DNA from: CALSMU01 sp963926405
GTDB lineage: Bacteria > Bacteroidota > Bacteroidia > Flavobacteriales_D > Parvicellaceae
Assembly: GCA_963926405.1 (NCBI GenBank)
Contig: CAWUXI010000125.1
Span: forward strand, 1-40,787
Length of the DNA stretch: 40,787 nt
Reading direction: 5' to 3'
This document shows positions 1-8,699 of the stretch, in pieces; positions within the stretch are counted from its first letter, which is position 1; every line of letters starts with the position of its first letter. Made by a program: the position numbers and the translations under genes. The notes under the pieces are model-generated. The model was not told the origin of the DNA. It saw nothing but the letters and a program-made list of their open reading frames with translations, and ran no database searches.

Positions 1-2
1 AA

Positions 3-2003
3 GACGCGCAAGTTGGTCTGGATGCAAGCAAGTACTTTAAAGTAGAAAACGAAACAATTATAGAAATTGGATTAACCCCCAACCGCGCGGATGCAATGGG
101 ACATATCGGTGTAGCAAGAGATTTACTCGCCGCACTAAAATACCAAGGATTAATTGCCGAAAATGAAACGTTAAATATACCTGACACAAGTTCGTTTACC
201 GTCAAATCAAATGATGCTAAAATTAACGTTTCTTTAGAGGAGCCTGAGGCTTGTCCGCGATATGCAGGTGTTGTTATCAACGATGTTAAAGTTGGAGATT
301 CACCAGAATGGTTGCAGCACAAATTACGCTCGATTGGACTTTCTCCGATTAACAATATAGTAGATATCACGAACTTCGTATTGCACGAATACGGCCAACC
401 GCTTCATGCTTTTGATGCAAACCATGTTGGAAGTAATGTTCTTGTTAAAAAACTGAAGGAAGGAACAAAGTTTACAACTTTGGATAATGTAGAAAGAGAA
501 CTTTCGGAAAACGATTTGATGATATGCAACGATAATGGCGGAATGTGTATCGCGGGTGTGTTTGGCGGAATCGAATCTGGTGTTAAAGCAGAAACGACAT
601 CTATCTTTTTAGAAAGTGCTTATTTCAATCCTGTTAGTGTTCGAAAAACAGCAAAAAGGTACGGGTTTAACACAGATGCTTCTTTCCGTTTTGAAAGAGG
701 TATAGATATTAACACAACATTACCTGCTTTAAAAAGAGCTGCGCTTTTAATTGAAGAAATTGCTGGGGGAAAAGTAGCATCTGAAATAACAGACATTTAT
801 CCAACAGCTATCGAAGATTTTGTTTTTGAAGTTGATTGCAGTAGAATTTCAAGACTATGTGGAGTTGATTTTGCGCATGATGATATTGAAAGAATAGTAA
901 CATTATTAGACATCACTATATTACACAAAGAAGGTTCTCAATTAAAAATTCAAGTCCCTTCTTACCGGGTAGATGTTTTAAGAGAGGCTGATATTGCTGA
1001 AGAAGTATTAAGAATTTATGGCTTCAACAATGTTCCTCTTCCAGAAAAGCTAAACAGCTCTATTACTAGCCGGCCAAAGGTTGACAAGGAGCGGGTGCAA
1101 AACATGGTGAGCGATATGCTTGTTTCGTTTGGACTCAACGAAGCAATGTCAAATTCATTGACAAAAGATAGTTACGTTGACTTGGCCAACACACCAAGCA
1201 TCAAATCTGAATTCAATGTAGCAATGCTAAACCCTTTAAGCAGTGATTTAAGTGTTATGCGACAATCATTATTGTTTAATGGCTTAGAAGCTGTTCGATT
1301 AAATCAAAACCATGGAAGCGACTCGGTTAAACTTTTTGAATTTGGAAAAATCTATCAAAAATTTGAATCTGGGTTTTCAGAAAACAGTCAGTTGGCACTC
1401 TTTTTAAGCGGAAAGAAAACGGAAGAATTATGGAATGGCAGTGCAACTGATGTTTCGTTTTTCACATTAAAGGGGATGGTAGAATCTTTATTAAATAAGA
1501 TTGGTGGAGGAAGACATAAAGCTTCGGTAACTAAAAACGATTTATTGGAAGATGGGCTATCCTACAAGGTGGGAAAGAACAAGATAGTTGATTTTGGCTG
1601 GATTAGAAGTGACCTTAAAAAACATTTTGGCCTAAATGGCGATGTCTATTATGCCGAATTTAATTGGGATGCACTGTTAGATATTGCTGCCAATAGTTCG
1701 GTAAAATTTAAGGAACTAGATAAGTTTCCTCGCGTAAAACGAGATTTATCATTGTTGCTAAATGAGGAAATTAAATTTTCTGAAATTGTGTCCATTGCGA
1801 AAAATTGTAATAGCGAGCTGCTTAAAGAGATTACCCTTTTTGATGTCTATAAAGGAAAAAATATGGAGAAAGGTAAAAAGTCATATGCTGTTCGTTTTGC
1901 ATTACAAGACAAAGATAAAACGCTAAAGGATACCGAAATTGATGGTGTGATGGGCGAAATTCAGCGTTCCCTTATTGAAAAACTAGCGGCAGAACTTCGA
2001 TAG
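3..2003 (+). CDS. pheT: Phenylalanine-tRNA ligase beta subunit, 5' end outside window
   Basis: This is the C-terminal 666 residues of PheT, the subunit that with PheS charges tRNA-Phe and edits mis-acylated tyrosine. The reading frame is open from the first base of the window, so the ATG at 96 is internal: the codons before it encode the conserved IEIGLTPNRADAMGH block. In order one sees the B1 region, the B3/4 editing domain (PRYAGVV, then SIGLSPINNIVDITNFV and GQPLHAFDA), a B5 domain (VPSYRVDVLREADIAEEVLR), the catalytic-like core and a C-terminal FDX-ACB anticodon-binding domain starting near FPRVKRDLSLLL. Family members are about 800 aa, so roughly 140 N-terminal residues (the OB-fold tRNA-binding part) are missing here. 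A PlsC-type gene starts 2 bp after the TAG stop. pheS is not adjacent but 3 kb away on the other strand. Confidence 0.97.
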   Translation, partial: DAQVGLDASKYFKVENETIIEIGLTPNRADAMGHIGVARDLLAALKYQGLIAENETLNIPDTSSFTVKSNDAKINVSLEEPEACPRYAGVVINDVKVGDSPEWLQHKLRSIGLSPINNIVDITNFVLHEYGQPLHAFDANHVGSNVLVKKLKEGTKFTTLDNVERELSENDLMICNDNGGMCIAGVFGGIESGVKAETTSIFLESAYFNPVSVRKTAKRYGFNTDASFRFERGIDINTTLPALKRAALLIEEIAGGKVASEITDIYPTAIEDFVFEVDCSRISRLCGVDFAHDDIERIVTLLDITILHKEGSQLKIQVPSYRVDVLREADIAEEVLRIYGFNNVPLPEKLNSSITSRPKVDKERVQNMVSDMLVSFGLNEAMSNSLTKDSYVDLANTPSIKSEFNVAMLNPLSSDLSVMRQSLLFNGLEAVRLNQNHGSDSVKLFEFGKIYQKFESGFSENSQLALFLSGKKTEELWNGSATDVSFFTLKGMVESLLNKIGGGRHKASVTKNDLLEDGLSYKVGKNKIVDFGWIRSDLKKHFGLNGDVYYAEFNWDALLDIAANSSVKFKELDKFPRVKRDLSLLLNEEIKFSEIVSIAKNCNSELLKEITLFDVYKGKNMEKGKKSYAVRFALQDKDKTLKDTEIDGVMGEIQRSLIEKLAAELR

Positions 2004-2005
2004 AT

Positions 2006-3334
2006 ATGAGGATTAAAGATTGGACCCCGCTGTATCTTTTGGGATATACTTTAGTAAAGGTGGGAGCTCGAACATTTTACAAAAAACACCAAGTTGTTGG
2101 AATAGAGAACATCCCAAAAGACAAACCCGTTCTTTTTGCTGCTAATCACCAGAATGCTTTTATAGATCCTACCGTAATTGGGGTCCAATTAAAAAAACCT
2201 TTATACTATATGGTTCGCGCAGATATTTTTAAGAAAAAATCTGTCGCAAAATTGTTATGGTCCCTTAATATGATGCCTATCTTCAGACAGAGAGATGGTG
2301 GCAATGCGGTTAAAAACAATGAAGCAGTTTTTGATAAATGTTATGATTTACTGAATGAGAAAAAGCCTATTTTAGTTTTTGCGGAGGGAAACCAGGGAAA
2401 ACAAAAGAAATTAAGGCCGCTCCAAAAAGGAATTTTCAGAATAGGGCTTGGTGCAGAAAACAAGCACGAAGGAATAGATGTACATGTCATTCCAGTCGGT
2501 CTATACTATAGTGACACTGTTAATATGGGGGCTAAAATGCTCATCCATATTGGTAAGCCAATGAAAATTCAAGATTATGCTGAAGCTTTTAAAACAGACG
2601 ATGCTGCTACATTAAACAAGATGAAGCTTGAGTTAAGTAGCCGCATGAGCGACTTAATGGTTGACATTCAAAACACCGAGTATTACGAGACAATTCATGA
2701 AATAATGCTTGATTTTGACGATGATATTTATCGTTTTGAGAACATTAAAGGAAATAAAATAATTGACGCGTTTCATTGTCAAAAAGGATTTATCTCGAAG
2801 GCCGAAAACTGGATTGAGAAGAACCCCGAAGAAGCTCAATCTCTAAAAGATAAATCGGAGTTTCACACAATTACTTTAAAAAAACTGCAACTAAAATCAT
2901 GGCTGTTTCGAAAAGAAAAACAAAACATTATCCTTCCGATGTTGTTTTTAATTTTAGGAGCTCCTTTGCACCTATATGGAATAATTAATAATTATTTGCC
3001 GTATAAATTACCTGTCATTTTCGTGGAGAAAAAAGTAAAAGATATTCATTTTCACAGCTCGATCAAAATGCTGATGGGGGTTATTTTATTTTGTGTGTTT
3101 TGGGGATTACAAACAGGGATTGTGGCAATTTTCACAGCCCATTATATTTGGTTGTACTATTTTGGTTCATTAATCATTTCTTCATTTTTCAGTTACCTCT
3201 ATTGGATAACTATTCTTAAAACAAAAGGGAAATTAAGATATAACAGACTTTCTAAGAGTAGAGATGAAAGATTCTTACACTTACAAGCAGCGCACGTTGC
3301 TATAGGAAAAGTTTTGGCAAAAATGTATCAATAG
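2006..3334 (+). CDS. PlsC-type 1-acylglycerol-3-phosphate acyltransferase-like protein
   Basis: A 442-residue membrane-associated acyltransferase of the PlsC/LPLAT superfamily, expected to transfer acyl chains to a lysophospholipid or related acceptor at the inner membrane. The catalytic block is NHQNAFIDP (residues 47-55), an H-x5-D variant of the usual NHx4D that I recall as common in large Bacteroidota homologues. The phosphate-binding block VFAEGNQGKQKKLRPLQKG follows. After the enzyme domain (about residues 30-230) comes a charged linker and then two hydrophobic stretches near residues 310-340 and 355-405, so the C-terminus is probably membrane-embedded. The length is well above that of the classic 240-residue PlsC. 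The ATG lies 2 bp after the pheT stop, so the two are probably cotranscribed. The exact acceptor is not determined. Confidence 0.85.
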   Translation: MRIKDWTPLYLLGYTLVKVGARTFYKKHQVVGIENIPKDKPVLFAANHQNAFIDPTVIGVQLKKPLYYMVRADIFKKKSVAKLLWSLNMMPIFRQRDGGNAVKNNEAVFDKCYDLLNEKKPILVFAEGNQGKQKKLRPLQKGIFRIGLGAENKHEGIDVHVIPVGLYYSDTVNMGAKMLIHIGKPMKIQDYAEAFKTDDAATLNKMKLELSSRMSDLMVDIQNTEYYETIHEIMLDFDDDIYRFENIKGNKIIDAFHCQKGFISKAENWIEKNPEEAQSLKDKSEFHTITLKKLQLKSWLFRKEKQNIILPMLFLILGAPLHLYGIINNYLPYKLPVIFVEKKVKDIHFHSSIKMLMGVILFCVFWGLQTGIVAIFTAHYIWLYYFGSLIISSFFSYLYWITILKTKGKLRYNRLSKSRDERFLHLQAAHVAIGKVLAKMYQ

Positions 3335-3445
3335 CAGAATAACGGTAGCTTCTTTTGTCACATCAGAAAATAAGTTTTTAATCCTTTCTAAAAACCTTGT
3401 TGCGATCCAAAGCTCTCAATACTTGCAACGGGAACAAAACCAATA

Positions 3446-4096
3446 CTATCCCCCAAAAAGTTGTGTAGCAAATATAGTTGGTAAATCATCCGTTGCATAT
3501 GGGGTTTTCTTTATTGCCACACCAACTCCTAAATGTGTGTAATTCTTACTTAATATATTTGCTTTATGCCCTGGAGAGTGCATCCAGGAGCGAACCATCT
3601 TATCTGCCAGCTCTTTATACGTTAGTTCTCTAACTTTTTTTCCATTATTGTTATGGTAAAAAACATAAGTTCCATTTTCCAGCTCCGAATCATACAGACT
3701 ATTGTCTTTATAGTCAAGAGCAATTTCTTCCAAAATGTTTTCCCCTACGGCTGCGTACTTAGCTTTAAATTTTTCTGCCCGATGAGCAGGTGTTTTGTAT
3801 TTTTTGTTTTTTCTATTTATGTGACTAAAAAATCCGTTGGTCAACATTTCTGACGAATGAAAAGAAGCGCCTTTTTCAAGATTAACTCCATACTTAAACT
3901 GTTGTTTTTTAGACCTTTCCAAGTTTGTGGAATGAAATATCACAGCTTGAAGTAATTCTAAATTCAAGGATTCTAGAGTAGCTGTGTCATCTGCAAATCC
4001 TTTTTCAAAAAATTCTGTTGAACTTGTGGAATAGTAATCTTGCGCAAGATTTATAGATGTGGTTAATGTGATGAAAAGTAAAACGCTGTATCTCAT
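3446..4096 (-). CDS. CAP (SCP/PR1) domain secreted protein
   Basis: A 216-residue protein with a cleavable signal peptide (about residues 1-18, ending near SINLAQ) followed by one CAP/SCP domain. Recognisable family blocks are FHSSEM, GENI, SWMHSPGHKANIL and HLGVGVA, which include the two histidines and acidic residues that line the CAP cavity. Bacterial CAP proteins are extracytoplasmic. Their roles are poorly defined, so no enzymatic activity is assigned. The gene is transcribed alone, convergent with the upstream acyltransferase gene and facing away from the decayed gene at 4215. Confidence 0.85.
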   Translation of the reverse strand: MRYSVLLFITLTTSINLAQDYYSTSSTEFFEKGFADDTATLESLNLELLQAVIFHSTNLERSKKQQFKYGVNLEKGASFHSSEMLTNGFFSHINRKNKKYKTPAHRAEKFKAKYAAVGENILEEIALDYKDNSLYDSELENGTYVFYHNNNGKKVRELTYKELADKMVRSWMHSPGHKANILSKNYTHLGVGVAIKKTPYATDDLPTIFATQLFGG

Positions 4097-4214
4097 ACAG
4101 TCTTTTTACTCAAACCTGTTTATTTTGTTTCAAAATGTTAAGGTTTAAAATATGAATTTATTTTGTTGTTAGTACCGAAAGTCCTAATTCAATTTTCTTC
4201 TCTAAAGCTTCTAG

Positions 4215-4851
4215 AGTGGGGAGTTTAACAAGGTAGACTGGACACCTCTTCCAAGTGCTGATGCTGATAATGATGATGGCGATGGGATTGGAAATATTGA
4301 AATTCATGAAACGAGTAATTCTATCTTTTTTTTACACCAAAGCTATGTATATAAAACAGATTTCACTTCGTCATCTGCTGTAGCGGTTGATAGCTTAGTA
4401 AAGGAATTTATAATTGTAGGAGGCAAGCTTGCTTATTTTTCTAGTAACCGAAATGATGGGCAAAACGACATTTTTACTACTCAAATTACAATTGAGGTGA
4501 TTGGGGAAAAGCCCATTGTTGAAGAACCTGTAGCGGAAGAAGCTATTTATACAGTTCAGGTTGCTGCTTATAGAAATGCTTCAAATTATGATGCTAGTCA
4601 CTTAGCTAGTTTTGGGAAAATTGAAAAAGTAATCCTGGATGATGGTACTAGATTTACTTTAGGTGAATTTAAAACGCTTAATGAAGCTCTTCAATATAAA
4701 GCAAAGGGCAGCCAGATGCGTTTGTAATCATGTATTCTGAAGGTCAAAGAACCTATCCTGAATTAGATAATGACCCTGGCACAGAATAAATTATGAAGCC
4801 CTAACTGACGCTTTTCGGAAGGCTGTAAATTTGGAGAAGGAAAATTTGTGA
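4215..4851 (+). pseudogene. Decayed PD40 / SPOR-like envelope protein (C-terminal relic)
   Basis: The frame is open from just after a TAG at 4212 to a TAA at 4725-4727, without a plausible start codon or signal peptide. It encodes a PD40/WD40-type block (GKLAYFSSNRNDGQNDIF), a Val/Glu-rich linker and a SPOR-like block (YTVQVAAYRN ... TRFTLGEFKTLNEALQY). Near 4705-4710 the homologous reading continues in another frame (KGQPDAFVIMYSEGQRTYPE) up to a TAA near 4790. A third frame then carries INYEALTDAFRKAVNLEKEN to a TGA at 4849-4851. At least two frameshifts plus a missing 5' part indicate a pseudogene of an OmpA/PD40-SPOR protein of the kind linked to the Bacteroidota envelope. A sequencing error could explain one shift but not the missing start. 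Confidence 0.75.
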
Positions 4852-4959
4852 TTTCAGGGGTAACGTTTTATCTTTCTATTAGGCAGTATTATTAGCTTAT
4901 TATTTTTCAAAAATTTCACAGGGGCTCCACTCAACCCTCACTAAATTGTTTCATAATAT

Positions 4960-5973
4960 TTAATGAGCCGATTTAAACTGCTTTAAGAATCTTAAGTCAT
5001 TTTCGAAGAAATGTCGTAAATCGTTCACTTGATATTTAAGCATTGCAATTCTTTCGATTCCCATTCCAAATGCAAATCCTGAATAAACAGAACTATCAAT
5101 ACCGCAGTTTTCAAGGACGTTTGGATCAACCATTCCACAACCCATAATTTCAAGGTATCCTGAATGTTTACAAACATTACAGCCTTTTCCTGAACATATT
5201 TGACAAGACACATCCACTTCGGCGCTAGGTTCCGTGAAAGGGAAGTAAGAAGGGCGTAATCTAATTTCGGTTTCTTCTCCAAACATCTCTTTTGCAAAAT
5301 AAAGTAGTGTTTGTTTTAGGTCAGCAAATGAAACATCTTTCTCTATATACAATCCTTCTACTTGATGAAAAATACAGTGTGCTCTAGCGGAAATAGCTTC
5401 ATTTCTAAACACTCTCCCCGGTGAAATAGTTCGAATTGGGGGCTCTGATTCCTCCATTACTCTCACCTGAACAGAAGAAGTGTGCGTTCGAAGAGCAATA
5501 TCTTTATCTATAAAAAAAGTGTCCTGCATATCTCTTGCGGGATGTTCTTCTGGAAAATTTAAAGCCGTAAAATTATGAAAGTCATCCTCTATTTCAGGCC
5601 CTTCAGATATTGAAAAACCAATTCTAGTAAAAACGTCTAGTATTTCTTTACGAACAATAGATAGTGGGTGTCTTGACCCTAGTTCAAAAGGTTCTCCAGA
5701 CATACTTAAATCGACATCTCCTTTAGAAGATTCAGAATCCCCAGCACTTGCTTTTAAGTCAACAACCTTGTCTTGAGCGGCTTTTTTTAATACATTAATC
5801 TTTTGTCCAAATTCCTTTTTGTGTTCGGCAGGAACATTACGAAACTCCGCTAACAGCCCAGTTATTAACCCTTTTTTTCCAAGCATTTTAATTCGAAATG
5901 CTTCAATTTCATTTGGATCGGAAGAGTTAAACGAATTAACCTCCTCCATAATTGGATCAACCTTGCTCAACAT
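4960..5973 (-). CDS. pheS: Phenylalanine-tRNA ligase alpha subunit
   Basis: A 337-residue class II aminoacyl-tRNA synthetase catalytic subunit, full length for the family. It has the N-terminal helical region (residues 1-90, tRNA-contacting coiled coil), then motif 2 elements (RTHTSSVQVRVM, GRVFRNEAISARAHCIFHQVEG) and motif 3 (FGMGIERIAMLKY). A cysteine-rich insert CQICSGKGCNVCKHSG precedes the conserved EIMGCGMVDPNVL, as often seen in Bacteroidota PheS. It is separated from pheT by 3 kb and lies on the opposite strand. The cyclophilin lipoprotein gene is 12 bp upstream, so the two are probably cotranscribed. Confidence 0.97.
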   Translation of the reverse strand: MLSKVDPIMEEVNSFNSSDPNEIEAFRIKMLGKKGLITGLLAEFRNVPAEHKKEFGQKINVLKKAAQDKVVDLKASAGDSESSKGDVDLSMSGEPFELGSRHPLSIVRKEILDVFTRIGFSISEGPEIEDDFHNFTALNFPEEHPARDMQDTFFIDKDIALRTHTSSVQVRVMEESEPPIRTISPGRVFRNEAISARAHCIFHQVEGLYIEKDVSFADLKQTLLYFAKEMFGEETEIRLRPSYFPFTEPSAEVDVSCQICSGKGCNVCKHSGYLEIMGCGMVDPNVLENCGIDSSVYSGFAFGMGIERIAMLKYQVNDLRHFFENDLRFLKQFKSAH

Positions 5974-5985
5974 ATTCGAATTCCT

Positions 5986-6912
5986 TTATTTAATAATTTC
6001 CATTGAAAGAACAACTACATCTTCTAATGGTCTGTCTCCAGGAGCTGTTGCTGTAATTCCAATTTTATTGATTACTTCCATCCCTTCTACTATTTCTCCA
6101 AAAACGGTGTATGCGTTATCTAAAAAGGGAGTTCCGCCATTCGTTGTATAATCTTTCAATTGCTCTTCTGTAAATTTAAAGGGCACAAAGCTAGCTAAAG
6201 CCAAAGGTTTAATCTCTTCTGTCAAAACCGTTATAGCCGCTTCAGCATCAGCTCTTTTGGCAGCGTCATTTCCCATGACTTGAGCTTCTTGTAGTCGGGC
6301 CATGTATGCACTGTTTTCTGGAGCTTGAATAAACGCTTGCATCAATCCATTTTCCTTTTGCCTATTTTGCTGGACTTCCATTTGTTCTAATTCTGGTTTT
6401 TGATAAACTTTGCCGGTAACCACATAAAACTGAGACCCACTGGAGCTTTTTTCAGGATTAACATTATCTCCTTGTCTTGCGGCACATAGCGCTCCCTTCT
6501 TGTGATAAAGGTTATTCTGAATTTCGGATTCTATTGTATATCCTGGACCACCTTCTCCCAAAGCAATTCCTGCAGCAGCTCCTTTAGAATTAGGGTCGCC
6601 TCCTTGAATCATAAAATCTTTAATAACCCGATGAAAAAGTGTATTGTTATAAAAACTTTCGTTAACCAATTTGATAAAGTTTTCTTTATGCTTTGGCGTT
6701 TCGTTGTACAAAGTGACTACCACATCACCATGGGATGTTTTTATCCTGACTTGAGTCACGTTTTCACTTTCTTTTTCTAATTCCTCAACTTTTGGAGAAC
6801 TTTTTTGTAAATTATTCGTATCAATTTCTTGTACTGCAGAAACACCACAGGCCGCTAAAAATGAAACTATTACTGTAAGCATCATCATGTTTAATCTTTT
6901 CACTTGACTCAT
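5986..6912 (-). CDS. Cyclophilin-type peptidyl-prolyl isomerase lipoprotein
   Basis: A 308-residue lipoprotein (lipobox FLAAC, Cys22) with a cyclophilin domain that should catalyse proline cis-trans isomerisation outside the cytoplasm. Catalytic-site residues are intact in LFHRVIKDFMIQGGDP (Arg, Phe and Gln of the cyclophilin active site), followed by SSSGSQFYVVTG. The domain is then interrupted by about 80 charged residues (roughly 170-252, rich in Gln, Glu and Ala) before it resumes at FLDNAYTVFGEIVEGMEVI. Similar insertions occur in Bacteroidota cyclophilins. Other starts at Met9-Met11 are possible and would shorten the n-region of the signal peptide. It lies upstream of pheS in the same direction. 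Confidence 0.9.
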   Translation of the reverse strand: MSQVKRLNMMMLTVIVSFLAACGVSAVQEIDTNNLQKSSPKVEELEKESENVTQVRIKTSHGDVVVTLYNETPKHKENFIKLVNESFYNNTLFHRVIKDFMIQGGDPNSKGAAAGIALGEGGPGYTIESEIQNNLYHKKGALCAARQGDNVNPEKSSSGSQFYVVTGKVYQKPELEQMEVQQNRQKENGLMQAFIQAPENSAYMARLQEAQVMGNDAAKRADAEAAITVLTEEIKPLALASFVPFKFTEEQLKDYTTNGGTPFLDNAYTVFGEIVEGMEVINKIGITATAPGDRPLEDVVVLSMEIIK

Positions 6913-6990
6913 ATATTATATTTTAATAACTTTGTTGTTTGCAAAGTAAACGATTTTGCAGAAATATTTGATATAAAAGCGCACTATACT

Positions 6991-7350
6991 ATGAAAACTA
7001 CTCTTAGAAATACATTTTTCTTTACGGCATTAATAGTTTTGATTTTTTCCTTTACTAGCTGTTATAAGAAAAAAGACACCATTGCTAATGTAACTTTACT
7101 TCATGCAAATGGCATAGAACCATACGTAGGAACTGAAGTGCGGCTTTTCTATGGCGTTGGCACTGATTCAGCTAGAATTGATGAAATATCGACTACAGGT
7201 GGTGGCGGGACCGCAATCTTTAATTTTAATGACTTATATAAGTCAGGCCAAGCAGGTTTTGCTGTATTAGATATCTATGTTCAAGGTGTTATTGTTGGAA
7301 TTATTAAAGTTGAAGAAGAAGCAATTTCTGAGGTAACTGTAATTATCTAA
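6991..7350 (+). CDS. Small lipoprotein of unknown function
   Basis: A 119-residue predicted lipoprotein. The ATG at 6991 is preferred over an in-frame upstream ATG at 6904 because it starts directly with a signal peptide (MKTTLRNTFFFTALIVLIF) and the lipobox FTSC, and because the upstream option overlaps the divergent cyclophilin gene. The mature part is short and mostly beta-like (NVTLLHANGIEPYVGTEVRLFYG), with glycine-rich turns, and could be a small surface or periplasmic beta-sandwich. I recognise no family. Its stop overlaps the stop of the convergent gene at 7347 by 3 bp. Confidence 0.75.
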   Translation: MKTTLRNTFFFTALIVLIFSFTSCYKKKDTIANVTLLHANGIEPYVGTEVRLFYGVGTDSARIDEISTTGGGGTAIFNFNDLYKSGQAGFAVLDIYVQGVIVGIIKVEEEAISEVTVII

Positions 7351-7682
7351 AACTTTTGATTAAAATACTCAATGATGGCTTCTTTCATCATCGAGTCTTG
7401 CTCCATATCATTGAGATGGGGCATTTTTTTTATGTTCTCGTAATGAGGCCAACCGTCTTCATCTCTTCCCAAAAACTCATAATATCCTGCTGGCTCTAAT
7501 ACGGAACAAACAGCAATATGCATCACGTCTACTTTTCTATCTTTTGATAGCTTTTGAAAACCTTTGTTTAGTTCTTGAACACCTATCATGAATAGTATCG
7601 ACTGCATGTCCAATATTTCGCCAAAATGTTCTGAAACTTTTTCAACTGTTTCTCGCCACTTTTTTTCCAACTCAAAATTCAT
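7347..7682 (-). CDS. Conserved hypothetical protein (about 110 aa)
   Basis: A 111-residue soluble, mostly helical protein without signal peptide or membrane segment. The C-terminal half has a distinctive stretch, VMHIAVCSVLEPAGYYEF then GWPHYENIKKMP. I recall such proteins as uncharacterised but widespread in Bacteroidota, and I cannot assign a function. It has a Bacteroidota-type -7 element (TACTTTTG on the minus strand, 7687-7694) just before the start codon and shares the short divergent region holding a 16-bp palindrome with the enoyl-CoA hydratase gene. Confidence 0.75.
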   Translation of the reverse strand: MNFELEKKWRETVEKVSEHFGEILDMQSILFMIGVQELNKGFQKLSKDRKVDVMHIAVCSVLEPAGYYEFLGRDEDGWPHYENIKKMPHLNDMEQDSMMKEAIIEYFNQKF

Positions 7683-7701
7683 ACTGCAAAAGTAGGAATA
7701 A

Positions 7702-7717
7702 TTCCTCCATGGAGGAA
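7702..7717. promoter_or_regulatory. Perfect 16-bp palindrome between divergent genes
   Basis: TTCCTCCATGGAGGAA is a perfect two-fold palindrome in the 71-bp region between the divergent 111-aa gene and the enoyl-CoA hydratase gene. It sits just upstream of an exact TAnnTTTG element reading on the minus strand (7687-7694), where a repressor or activator would act. A near-palindrome GCGCTTTAAAACGC lies further towards the hydratase start. The operator role is inference. Confidence 0.45.
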
Positions 7718-7753
7718 AAATTAAATTTATATTGCGCTTTAAAACGCAAAAAC

Positions 7754-8533
7754 ATGTATAATCATATTCTTTCAGAGTCTAGTGGGGCAATTCACAAAAT
7801 AATAATTAATCGTCCCAATCAACTGAACGCTTTGAATAAAGAAACCATTGAAGAATTAGGAAACGCACTTCAATTAGCTGAAGAAAGTAATGAAATAAAG
7901 GTTATTATTCTTACAGGTTCTGGAGAAAAAGCTTTTGTAGCTGGTGCAGATATTAAAGAGTTTGCAAATTTTTCTGTTGAAGAAGGGAAGCTCCTTTCTG
8001 CTCAAGGGCATCAAAAACTGTTTAATTTAATTGAAAACCTTTCTACACCTGTAATTGCCGCCGTGAATGGCTTTGCCCTTGGAGGTGGGCTAGAATTAGC
8101 CATGGCTTCTCACATTAGAATCGCTTCGGACAATGCTAAATTAGGCCTTCCAGAAGTTTCTTTAGGCCTTATTCCTGGTTACGGAGGAACACAAAGGCTT
8201 ACTCAGCTTGTTGGAAAAGGTAAAGCATTTGAACTGATAATGTCTGCTGGAATGATGTCTGCTGAGGATGCTGAGAAATGGGGGCTAGTTAACCAAGTGG
8301 TTGCTTTAGAGGAGTTGATGCCAACTTGCGAAAAACTTGCAGGAAAGATTGCTCGAAATTCACCGAGAGCAATATCTAGTGCAATAATCTCAATAAACGC
8401 ACAATATAAAGAAGGTGTTGACGGCTATAAGACTGAAATATCTGAGTTTGGCAAATGTTTTGGTACCGAAGATTTCAAGGAAGGTACAACTGCTTTTCTT
8501 GAAAAACGAAAGCCTGAATTTACTGGCAAATAG
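7754..8533 (+). CDS. Enoyl-CoA hydratase/isomerase family protein
   Basis: A 259-residue crotonase-fold enzyme, the usual size for short-chain enoyl-CoA hydratase, which adds water to trans-2-enoyl-CoA in fatty-acid beta-oxidation. The oxyanion-hole segments are present (KAFVAGADIKEF and NGFALGGGLELAMA), as are both catalytic glutamates (in GGGLELA and LPEVSLGLIPGYGGTQR). The ATG at 7754 is chosen over an in-frame ATG at 7709: the earlier codons lie inside the palindrome and would add a non-homologous tail. No other beta-oxidation gene is adjacent, so the precise substrate (crotonyl-CoA or a methylglutaconyl-type substrate) cannot be fixed. Confidence 0.92.
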   Translation: MYNHILSESSGAIHKIIINRPNQLNALNKETIEELGNALQLAEESNEIKVIILTGSGEKAFVAGADIKEFANFSVEEGKLLSAQGHQKLFNLIENLSTPVIAAVNGFALGGGLELAMASHIRIASDNAKLGLPEVSLGLIPGYGGTQRLTQLVGKGKAFELIMSAGMMSAEDAEKWGLVNQVVALEELMPTCEKLAGKIARNSPRAISSAIISINAQYKEGVDGYKTEISEFGKCFGTEDFKEGTTAFLEKRKPEFTGK

Positions 8534-8699
8534 ATCTCTTTTTTCTTTTTTAACAAAAAAAATAGGCATTGCCGAAATAATAGAGAAGAATTCATGTTCT
8601 AACTCTAACCAAATGACATGTTAATAATATAGTGTTAACAGTTCTCGATGTCTGATCTCATTTGAAGAATAGATATTTGTTTCTTTGGAGGTTAGAACA

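Noticed and set aside
4497..4727. A 76-codon reading frame beginning with GTG as an independent gene
   Set aside because: The frame is open far upstream and homologous reading goes on in other frames, so it is part of the pseudogene.
8614..8641. TGTTAA ... TTAACA inverted repeat before the flippase gene
   Set aside because: Short arms in AT-rich DNA and no promoter match beside it.
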